This document shows, piece by piece, positions 6,788 to 12,943 of a stretch of DNA of 14,087 nt (positions within the stretch are counted from its first letter, which is position 1; every line of letters starts with the position of its first letter). The DNA is from an uncultured Lachnospiraceae bacterium (GTDB taxonomy: Bacteria > Bacillota > Clostridia > Lachnospirales > Lachnospiraceae), in contig CADCQU010000029.1 of assembly GCA_902803635.1 (NCBI GenBank), positions 1-14,087 on the forward strand, in the 5' to 3' direction. The translations under genes and the position numbers were made by a program. Below the pieces are notes generated by a model. That model ran no database searches. It was not told the DNA's origin and worked only from the letters and a program-made list of their open reading frames with translations.

Positions 6788-7017
6788 CTCGCCACCCCCT
6801 CCCCCGCCAACCGAAACCGCCTACTCTCGGCCATCGGAAAGCTCTTTCCTGTCATTCTGAGGAGCGAAGCGACGAAGAATCCTGTCATTTTATCTCTCTT
6901 CATCTCGTCCCCCTCCGTTGCAAACCGGCACTGCCTACTCTCGGCCATCGGAAAGCTCTTCCCTGTCATTCTGAGGAGCGAAGCGACGAAGAATCCTGTC
7001 ATCTTATCCCTGTTCAT
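6784..7017 (-). CDS. 77-codon open frame made of two repeat copies, coupled at both ends
   Basis: This frame starts at ATG 7015-7017, which overlaps the stop of the upstream half-transporter as ATGA. It ends at TGA 6784-6786, which overlaps the start of the downstream half-transporter as ATGA. It encodes two near-identical 38- and 39-residue units, each with the segment KMTGFFVASLLRMTGK followed by SFPMAESR. The DNA is a tandem duplication around an interspersed repeat, so the peptide is probably not selected for its own function. Translating ribosomes could still carry coupling from one transporter gene to the other. The purine-rich GGGGGAGGGG stretch before the downstream ATG may serve as a Shine-Dalgarno site. 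Confidence 0.3.
   Translation of the reverse strand: MNRDKMTGFFVASLLRMTGKSFPMAESRQCRFATEGDEMKRDKMTGFFVASLLRMTGKSFPMAESRRFRLAGEGVAR
6785..7014. repeat. Two tandem copies of a 114-116-bp unit containing the family 1 repeat
   Basis: Copies span 6785-6900 and 6901-7014, and a partial third start (CATCTCCCCTCCCCCGCC) follows at 7015. From CCTACTCTCGGCCATCGG onward the copies differ by only a few bases. Each contains CCTGTCATTCTGAGGAGCG followed by AAGCGACGAAGAATCC, the family 1 core. The left part of each copy resembles the last codons of the upstream transporter gene (Ala-Gly-Glu-Gly and the ATGA junction), so flanking gene sequence was duplicated along with the element. Confidence 0.85.
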
Positions 7018-8840
7018 CTCCCCTCCCCCGCCTTCTTGAACTGGCTCTCGTAAATGTCGCGGTAGATGCCATTTGCCGTAAGAAGCTTCTCATGCGTCCC
7101 GCGCTCGGCGATTTTCCCATCCTCCAAGACCAGGATCTCGTCGCAGGCCATCACGCTGCTCGCCCGCTGGCTCACAATAAACACCGTCATCTTCCCGGGC
7201 AGCTCCCGGAGGGCCTTCCGAAGGGCCGCGTCCGTCGCGTAGTCGAGGGCGCTCGCCGCATCGTCCAGAATGAGGATGCGCGGCCTTGCCACGAGGGCGC
7301 GGGCAATCGTGAGCCGCTGCTTCTGCCCGCCGGAGAAGTTCCGTCCGCCCTGTTCCACCGGCTCGTCAAGCCCCCCGGCCTTCTTGCGCACGACCTCCGC
7401 CGCCTGCGCGGCCTCCAAAGCCTCCCACAGCTCCTCGTCCGTCGCATTTGCCCGGCCCATGAGGAGGTTCGAGCGGATCGTGCCGGAGAAAAGCTGGGCT
7501 TTCTGGAGAACGACCGCCACATTCTGGTGGAGGGACGTGCGCGAATACTCGCGCACGTCGCGGCCAAAGAGCCGCACCGTCCCCCGCGTCGCGTCATAGA
7601 ACCGCGGGATCAGGTTCACCAGCGAGGATTTGCCGCTGCCCGTGCCGCCGATAACGCCAATCGACGCCCCCTCCGGGGCGGAAAACGCAAGGTCCGTCAA
7701 GGCCTCGCCGCCCGCGCCTGGATAAGTGAGGGAGACGTGGTCAAAATCCACCGCCGGAACCTGGGACAATCCCGCCATGGCTTTCGAAACCCCCGCCGCT
7801 TTCCCGTTTTCTCTCGTCAACGAGCTATTTGTCAAATTGCCGTACACAGAAGCCACAGCTTCCCGCTCCGGAAATGCCGCCGTCCCGTACTGCATGACGG
7901 GCTGTTTGTCCATGACCGCCTGCACGCGGTCCGCCGAGGCAAGCCCGCGGGTGATGAGCACGACCAGATTCGCAAGCTTCACAAGCTCCACGAGAATCTG
8001 GCTCAGGTAGTTCACCAGAGCGATGACATTGCCCTGCGCGAGGTTCCCGACGTTGATCTCCACAGCCCCGGTCCGTAAAATCGCAATCAGCGCGAGGTTT
8101 ACGAGCACGAAGGTCAGCGGGTTCATGAGGGCGGAAAGCTTCCCTGCCGTCAGCTGCCTGTGGGTAAGCTCCTGGTTCGTCCTCTGGAAGGTCTCCGTCT
8201 CGCTCGCCTCCCGGCCAAAGGCCCGCACCACGCGGACGCCGGTCAGGTTTTCCCGTACCAGGGTCGTCGTGGCATCGAGGCTCTCCTGCGCCTTGCGGTA
8301 CCGCGGGCGGGTGAGCTTCATCAGCCCGAAAATGACCACCGCAAGGAGCGGAATCGTGATGACGAAAATGATTGCCGCCGGCACACTGATCGTAAAGGCC
8401 AGGATCATGCTGCCAAAGACGATAAAGGGCGAGCGCAGAAAAAGGCGGAGGAACATGTTCACCGCGTTCTGCACCTGGTTGATGTCGCTGGTCATGCGGG
8501 TCACGAGCGTCCCGGTGCCGAGGGCGTCCAACTCGCCGAAGCCGAAGGACTCGATGTGCCGGAAAAGCCCCCGCCGCATCGAGGCCGAGGCCCCGATGGC
8601 GGCCTTCGCCGCGAAGTACTGGGCGGTGATGCTCGCCGCGAGCCCCAGGAAGCCGAGCAGGATTAGGATTCCCGTCCGTACGAGGATATACCCGCTGTCC
8701 CGCCCCGCGATGCCGTTATTAATGATATCCGCCGTCACGAGCGGGACGAAGAGGTCGAAAAATGCCTCCAGCATCTTGAGCGCCGGCGCAAGAATCGCCT
8801 CTTTCCGGTATTGTATTAAATTTTGCAGCAAAAAGCGCAC
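7014..8840 (-). CDS. ABC exporter half-transporter with degenerate catalytic site (TM287/BmrC-like)
   Basis: A 608-residue membrane-ATPase fusion: six-helix exporter domain at about 15-305, ATPase at about 363-600. Motifs: Walker A GGTGSGKSS at 398-406, Q-loop Gln446, canonical signature FSGGQ at 502-506, Walker B LILDDAAS at 523-530 and VSQRAS at 555-560. The catalytic Glu is replaced by Asp527 and the switch His by Gln557. These are the changes found in the degenerate subunit of heterodimeric exporters such as TM287 and BmrC, so it is not a broken gene. Residues 316-362, between the two domains, form an unusually long, polar, Ser/Asn/Ala-rich linker. The start is GTG at 8838-8840, chosen for AGGAG seven bases upstream. 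It lies 74 bases after the YdcF gene. Substrate unknown. Confidence 0.9.
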   Translation of the reverse strand: MRFLLQNLIQYRKEAILAPALKMLEAFFDLFVPLVTADIINNGIAGRDSGYILVRTGILILLGFLGLAASITAQYFAAKAAIGASASMRRGLFRHIESFGFGELDALGTGTLVTRMTSDINQVQNAVNMFLRLFLRSPFIVFGSMILAFTISVPAAIIFVITIPLLAVVIFGLMKLTRPRYRKAQESLDATTTLVRENLTGVRVVRAFGREASETETFQRTNQELTHRQLTAGKLSALMNPLTFVLVNLALIAILRTGAVEINVGNLAQGNVIALVNYLSQILVELVKLANLVVLITRGLASADRVQAVMDKQPVMQYGTAAFPEREAVASVYGNLTNSSLTRENGKAAGVSKAMAGLSQVPAVDFDHVSLTYPGAGGEALTDLAFSAPEGASIGVIGGTGSGKSSLVNLIPRFYDATRGTVRLFGRDVREYSRTSLHQNVAVVLQKAQLFSGTIRSNLLMGRANATDEELWEALEAAQAAEVVRKKAGGLDEPVEQGGRNFSGGQKQRLTIARALVARPRILILDDAASALDYATDAALRKALRELPGKMTVFIVSQRASSVMACDEILVLEDGKIAERGTHEKLLTANGIYRDIYESQFKKAGEGR

Positions 8841-8847
8841 TTTTTCT

Positions 8848-8852
8848 CTCCT
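8848..8852 (-). promoter_or_regulatory. Ribosome binding site that supports a GTG start
   Basis: AGGAG seven bases before GTG at 8840. The family N-terminus begins right at this GTG (Arg-Phe-Leu-Leu), and there is no in-frame ATG near it. The 74-base gap to the upstream gene shows no convincing promoter or terminator. Confidence 0.7.
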
Positions 8853-8914
8853 TTACTCTATGGGCTTCGCCTGTAGCTACCAGACAGGGCGCAATGAGCA
8901 CGTGGGCTTACTCC

Positions 8915-10540
8915 TCACACCAGCAACGCCAAACTCACATACAGCGCCACGCTGGCCAAAAGCACCACCAGCAGCTGGATTGCGTTCGAGTACAGCAGCC
9001 CGAAAAACTCCCGCAAAAAGGCATTTGGGAAGAAGTAGCCCTTGGTCTTCGCCGCCATGCCCTCCGCGTAGATGTCATTTTCCTTGGAGACGACGTAGCT
9101 CCGGAAGACATGGTAGTTCGTCGTAGCGAACGCCACCCGGGCTTTGGGCATTTGCCGCAAAATCAGCTTTTTCGAGTTCCGGACATTCTGGGAGGTGTTT
9201 TCCGAAGCCCCCTCGGGGAGGATCCGCTCGTCCGGCACCCCTTTCGAGAGGAGGTACTGCCGCATCCCCTCCGCCTCCGAGGTCGGCTCGTCAGCCCCCT
9301 GCCCGCCGGAGGGCACGAAAATGGCGTGCTTCCCGGTTTTCCGGAACTGCTTCTCCTCAAATGCAAGGGCGCAGTCGACCCGCCCCTTTAAAATCGGCGT
9401 CGGCGTCCCGTCCTTCCGGATGCGGCAGCCCAGAATGATGATATAGTCCTTGTCAAAGGCCGGCTTATGCTTCTGCGCGTAGTACGCGGAAAACACCGTT
9501 GAGACAAGGAGGAAGAAGGAAAAATTCATGCAGGTCGCCAGAGCGGTTTGCATGGCCTGGATCCGCCGCGCCTCCTCCTCTGATCCCGAAAAATCCCTGC
9601 CGAGAAGGCCAAAGAGAACGAGGGCGATAATCCAGACGACGGCGATAAAAATGCCGAGCAGGTTCTTCGAGCGGAAGCCCTCGTGGCGGATGAGCTGGAT
9701 GTTGCTGAGGGCGACGAGAAGTGCCCCCACCAGCATGATGGGCGAAATCACGATGGTCGAAGCGATCATGGCGCCGACAATGCCGGAAAAGAGCGAGAAG
9801 CCCGGCGACTGGAAATCTCGGATCATATTGTAGAGAACCACCAAAAACTGCACGATGGCAAATAAAAACACGCTCCCATTGGTGACCATGCGGTAACTAT
9901 AGAGGGCTCGCCGCTGCAGGCCAATCGTGATGCAACCGGTCACGACCGCGAGCACCAGCAGGAAAATGAGCAGGGCGACGGTTGTCACAAGGCTTCCCTC
10001 AAAATAGCCGTCATGCTGCACGACAAGCTGTTTGCCAAAAAAGGGAAGCGCACGAAGTCCCCAGCTCTCCCCAGCCTCGTCTCCCGTAAAATGGAAATCG
10101 ATAAACGCCGAACCGGTGTAGGCCGCCTCCAATCGGATCTTCGTCACCCCGTTTTCGACCTTCATGCCGCCGTAATAGAACACAGGCCGGTCCGTCTCCA
10201 TGGTGCCGTGCTGGAAACCCTCCATCGCGGAGGCATTTTCCGGCATCGGAATCGGCTTCCCTTCCCTGTCAAACATCGGCAAATACACTTCGTCCGAGCG
10301 CGAGGGCAGCCAGCTGACCTGCGTGAGCACGGAGGGCAAATCCTCCTCCGTCCCCTGGAACTGCCTCGGGAGCGTCAGCCAAATGCTCCCCGCCTGCGCA
10401 CGGATGTAGAGCACCGACCCCAGCACCAGGATCGCCGCCATAACCCCTAAAAAGAGGTACGCCCGCACCGGATATTTGTTCCGCCGCCAGGCGTCGTTCC
10501 GCGTATCTACCAGGTTCCTCTGCCGCCTCTTCTCTCCCAT
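8915..10540 (-). CDS. Seven-helix membrane protein with DUF218/YdcF-type domain
   Basis: A 541-residue membrane protein. Helix 1 (about 26-48) is followed by an outside domain (about 50-180), then helices at about 184-208, 220-240, 252-278, 295-314 and 335-355. A DUF218 (ElyC/SanA/YdcF) domain covers about 364-510, and a final helix covers 518-540. DUF218 marks are DYIIILGCRI at 365-374, LKGRVDCAL at 384-392, SGGQGADEPTSEA at 411-423, GVPDERILPEGASENT at 434-449 and TTNYHVFRS at 473-481. Members are linked to envelope metabolism, vancomycin sensitivity or S-adenosylmethionine binding, but no reaction is settled. The ATG at 10538-10540 has AAGGAGGG five bases upstream. It is probably the first gene of the exporter operon. 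The N-terminal outside domain is not one I recognise. Confidence 0.85.
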   Translation of the reverse strand: MGEKRRQRNLVDTRNDAWRRNKYPVRAYLFLGVMAAILVLGSVLYIRAQAGSIWLTLPRQFQGTEEDLPSVLTQVSWLPSRSDEVYLPMFDREGKPIPMPENASAMEGFQHGTMETDRPVFYYGGMKVENGVTKIRLEAAYTGSAFIDFHFTGDEAGESWGLRALPFFGKQLVVQHDGYFEGSLVTTVALLIFLLVLAVVTGCITIGLQRRALYSYRMVTNGSVFLFAIVQFLVVLYNMIRDFQSPGFSLFSGIVGAMIASTIVISPIMLVGALLVALSNIQLIRHEGFRSKNLLGIFIAVVWIIALVLFGLLGRDFSGSEEEARRIQAMQTALATCMNFSFFLLVSTVFSAYYAQKHKPAFDKDYIIILGCRIRKDGTPTPILKGRVDCALAFEEKQFRKTGKHAIFVPSGGQGADEPTSEAEGMRQYLLSKGVPDERILPEGASENTSQNVRNSKKLILRQMPKARVAFATTNYHVFRSYVVSKENDIYAEGMAAKTKGYFFPNAFLREFFGLLYSNAIQLLVVLLASVALYVSLALLV

Positions 10541-10595
10541 GCCAGCCCTCCTTGATTCTTGTCAAATGAAAACCGCACACATAAATGCTTCTCTT

Positions 10596-10625
10596 AGCAT
10601 ACCACCGAAACCGTATTTCGTCCAA
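10596..10625 (-). promoter_or_regulatory. Promoter of the YdcF-exporter operon
   Basis: Minus strand: -35-like TTGGAC (10620-10625), an 18-base spacer, and an extended -10 TGG-TATGCT (hexamer 10596-10601), about 55 bases before the ATG. The -35 starts right where the T-run of the upstream terminator ends. Confidence 0.5.
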
Positions 10626-10658
10626 TAAAAAAACGCAGCAGGCGAAAAACCTGCTGCG
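10625..10658 (-). terminator. Strong intrinsic terminator downstream of the serpin gene
   Basis: On the minus strand a 9-bp perfect stem CGCAGCAGG/CCTGCTGCG (10634-10658) with a 7-base loop is followed by seven T in a row. The other strand has CTTCTTTTT after the stem, so it could work both ways. It lies about 250 bases past the serpin stop, beyond the repeat element, and isolates the serpin unit from the YdcF-exporter operon. Confidence 0.85.
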
Positions 10659-10710
10659 CTTCTTTTTACAGTTCACCCTGCCGATAAATGCTTGTCCACA
10701 TCATAAAAGG

Positions 10711-10852
10711 CTTGTCATTCTGAGCGAAGCGAAGAATCCCGTAAGGTTTCTCGTAAAGTTGACGGGATTCTTCGTCGCTTTTCCTCATTCCTCATCGCCG
10801 AAGGCGATTAGATTCTGGGATGTCCGAAGGACGTGCTCCTCAGAATGACAGA
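10711..10852. repeat. Family 1 interspersed element with inverted ends (about 142 bp)
   Basis: The left end TGTCATTCTGAGCGAAGCG (from 10713) is mirrored at the right end as CTCAGAATGACA (10839-10850). Inside, GAAGAATCCCGT (10731-10742) pairs with ACGGGATTCTTC (10762-10773), and ATCGCCGAAGGCGAT forms a smaller hairpin. It has no coding capacity. The ends and foldback resemble a MITE-like element. From memory, this TGTCATTCTGAGCGAAGCG core is common in many bacterial genomes. With the terminator and promoter to its left it accounts for the 371-base gene-free stretch at 10541-10911. Confidence 0.8.
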
Positions 10853-10911
10853 AAATCGAGGGTCAGCTGAATAGAGTAACCGCTTCTTAATCAAAATCTC
10901 TTATCTTTCCC

Positions 10912-12837
10912 TCACTCCTTCACCTCGGGCTGCGCGATCCTTCCCACGAAAAGGATCTGTCCCGTGGTATCGTCCTTCAGCACGAAGGCGAAGGTGGTGT
11001 CGGCGATGACCTGCTTCTCCACTGGCGGCGGGTAGGACGCATTTGCCTTCTCAATCATCGCGGTCGCGGCGGCCGCCTCGGTCCCGGTATAGGTCGTCTT
11101 AATATAGGCCTCCTGCAGGATATTGTCCACGTGCACGTCGGCAAACTTCCTAAAGTCGGCGGTCATGGGGTTAAACATGTCCACCGCCCCGAGGCTTTGC
11201 AGCAGCTCCACCAGAGAAGTCCGGCAGCGCACCTCAAATTCCGGCACGTTGAAGTAACCTTTGTCGTAGCCCTCAAGGCCCTTGTAGCCCGTAAAGTCGG
11301 TAATCTCGGCCAGCTTCTCCTCCGTAAGGGCCGTCATGTAGGCATCCACGCCGATCTCATCGGAAGTCGTGCTGTCACAAATGACGTAGAGCGCGTACTG
11401 GTCCATGCCCTCGATCGACTTCCCCAGGGAAGGCCCGTTGAACTCATCCCCCTCGATCTTCGTGCAATTCATGTACGGAAGCCGCAGGATATCAATCTTC
11501 CCGTCCTCCTTGATATTTTTGAGACTCACATCGTCCCGGAAGGACTTGACGTACTTCCCGCCGTTCCAGTGAACCGTGCCTTTCTCGTGGAGCCATGTAT
11601 TCATAAAATAGATACAGTTAAGCAGTACGGAGGCAGTATCCACGCCCACGTCGTCCGCCGTCAGAAGGTTCTTAATCTTGTCCTCCGTCGCCTCCGCCAC
11701 GTATTTGTTGATCTCCTGCCACGTGTTCCCGTCAAATGGCCGGACGTCGACATTTGTCGTGTCCAGGACATCGAGATTGGCATTCTGCATCGCGGCATCC
11801 AAGGAGTTGATATACGCCTTGTTCGCGGACTTCATGCCGATGCCGTCCTGGAAAATTGCCGAGGCGTCGCTTTCGCGGAGGGCCGCGCAGGTCTCCGCAT
11901 CAACGCCGAGGACCTTTTCAAATTCCCTCTTCGTATTCCCGCCGGCCGCCGGGTAGAGGATCGAGGCGCAGTCCTTCAGAGAATAGGGGCTGAACACGCT
12001 GTTGCCATAGGGCAGTAAGGATTCATACCAGGCCGCCGTCAAATGCTCCCCGTCCATGGTGACATCCACGGTGGGCACCTCCGCCGGGACCTTCACCTTG
12101 ACGGCCACCTTCGACGACCACTTCTGGTAGTATGTCTTCGTCTCTTCGTTCACCCGCACCCTCTTGTAGGCGCGCGCCTTGACATAGTAGGTCCTGCCGC
12201 CCATAAGGTTACCGATCTCCAAGAGCGTCTTCTGCGCGTCCTCCTTCCAGATGATCCTCGAATCCGCCATGTTCGCCTTCTCACTGAGGGCGATCTGGTA
12301 GCCCGTCGCGCCGGCCGCCTCCTTCACGCGGATCTTGAGGGCATTTCCAAGTCCCTTCTTCCCCGTGATGGACGTTGTGGCAAATGCAGGGCGGTATTTC
12401 GCGGCAAATGCATACTTCACATTCATCGACTTGCCTTTATACAGAACCTTCAGTACGTAGTTCCCGGCATCCAGCGAAAGGTTCCACTTTGAGGTGGTGG
12501 CTCCGTTGCTTTTTAACTTTCCCGAGGGGTTCTTCGCCGTCCCGGTAAAGAGGACCTTGCTCGTGTTCCCCCCCTTGTAGAGCTTCAGCGTCGGTACAGC
12601 GTCGGCCTTGCTCTTTAACCGAAGGCTCACAGTGCCCTTTTCGGGGACGGAGAAGCGGATGCTGTCCACATAACAGCCGTCCTTCTTCGAGTAGGTATCC
12701 TTCTTGGTTCCCTTCAGCGTGTAGGCCTTGTCAAGACGGGCCGTGCTCGTCTTCGCCGCCTGCACCGCCACGCCGCCGATTCCAAGGAAACAGGCGAGGA
12801 CCAGAGCAGCTAACAACAAACGCATGATTTTCTTCAT
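10912..12837 (-). CDS. Secreted serpin with N-terminal PPC-like and Fn3-like domains
   Basis: A secreted protease inhibitor of 641 residues from the ATG at 12835-12837. This start is chosen because AGGAG lies ten bases upstream; an in-frame GTG at 12844-12846 is one base from that site and too close. Residue numbers here count from that GTG. Signal peptide 4-31 (Lys-Lys, hydrophobic core, Val-Gln-Ala-Ala). A PPC-like beta domain spans about 35-150, an Fn3-like domain about 157-254, and the serpin fold 262-644. Serpin marks: NSVFSPYSL at 282-290, LLNCIYFMNTW at 408-418, the shutter/breach-side segments and the C-terminal ILFVGRIAQP at 631-640. The reactive-loop hinge GTEAAAATA (588-596) has small residues throughout, as inhibitory serpins need. 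Counting as in alpha-1-antitrypsin puts P1 near Asn602, only a rough guess. Target could be a host, rival or own protease. Confidence 0.9.
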   Translation of the reverse strand: MKKIMRLLLAALVLACFLGIGGVAVQAAKTSTARLDKAYTLKGTKKDTYSKKDGCYVDSIRFSVPEKGTVSLRLKSKADAVPTLKLYKGGNTSKVLFTGTAKNPSGKLKSNGATTSKWNLSLDAGNYVLKVLYKGKSMNVKYAFAAKYRPAFATTSITGKKGLGNALKIRVKEAAGATGYQIALSEKANMADSRIIWKEDAQKTLLEIGNLMGGRTYYVKARAYKRVRVNEETKTYYQKWSSKVAVKVKVPAEVPTVDVTMDGEHLTAAWYESLLPYGNSVFSPYSLKDCASILYPAAGGNTKREFEKVLGVDAETCAALRESDASAIFQDGIGMKSANKAYINSLDAAMQNANLDVLDTTNVDVRPFDGNTWQEINKYVAEATEDKIKNLLTADDVGVDTASVLLNCIYFMNTWLHEKGTVHWNGGKYVKSFRDDVSLKNIKEDGKIDILRLPYMNCTKIEGDEFNGPSLGKSIEGMDQYALYVICDSTTSDEIGVDAYMTALTEEKLAEITDFTGYKGLEGYDKGYFNVPEFEVRCRTSLVELLQSLGAVDMFNPMTADFRKFADVHVDNILQEAYIKTTYTGTEAAAATAMIEKANASYPPPVEKQVIADTTFAFVLKDDTTGQILFVGRIAQPEVKE

Positions 12838-12847
12838 ATAGATCACT

Positions 12848-12852
12848 CTCCT
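12848..12852 (-). promoter_or_regulatory. Ribosome binding site that decides the serpin start
   Basis: AGGAG on the minus strand, ten bases before ATG 12837 but only one base from the in-frame GTG at 12846. The spacing supports the ATG, which also begins a standard signal peptide. Confidence 0.7.
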
Positions 12853-12890
12853 TTCGAAAATTTTGGAAGTATTTTCTTCCTGTTATTTCC

Positions 12891-12918
12891 ATTATACCAC
12901 TTAAATAGAAAGGGGCAA
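12891..12918 (-). promoter_or_regulatory. Serpin promoter with perfect extended -10
   Basis: Minus strand: -35 TTGCCC (12913-12918), a 16-base spacer, and TGG-TATAAT (hexamer 12891-12896), about 55 bases before the ATG. This is the best -10 in the window. The -35 lies within the second arm of the upstream gene's terminator. Confidence 0.7.
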
Positions 12919-12939
12919 GCGTAAGATTTACGCTCGCCC
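12913..12939 (-). terminator. Terminator of the vitamin B6 kinase gene
   Basis: In the transcript GGGCGAGCGUAA pairs with UUACGCUUGCCC (12 bp with one G-U) around a three-base loop, followed by CUUUCUAUUU. It begins five bases past the stop codon. Confidence 0.75.
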
Positions 12940-12943
12940 TCCC

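Noticed and set aside
6785..7032. CRISPR-like or VNTR array
   Set aside because: Only two full copies in direct contact, with no spacers; the units carry an interspersed element found singly elsewhere.
6110..7039. Long plus-strand open frame opposite the ABC transporter gene
   Set aside because: It is antisense to a gene with every expected motif. Its composition (Arg, His and Gln-rich) is that of a GC-rich shadow frame.
7014..8840. First ABC gene as a decayed copy, because Walker B Glu and switch His are missing
   Set aside because: Asp and Gln at these places are the regular pattern of the degenerate subunit in heterodimeric exporters; all other motifs are perfect.
10269..10676. Minus-strand 135-codon frame overlapping the YdcF start
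   Set aside because: It crosses the terminator and promoter and has no ribosome binding site or domain; the YdcF frame has a strong site and family motifs.
12838..12846. GTG start giving the serpin three extra residues
   Set aside because: It is one base from the only ribosome binding site, while the ATG three codons later has suitable spacing and begins a normal signal peptide.
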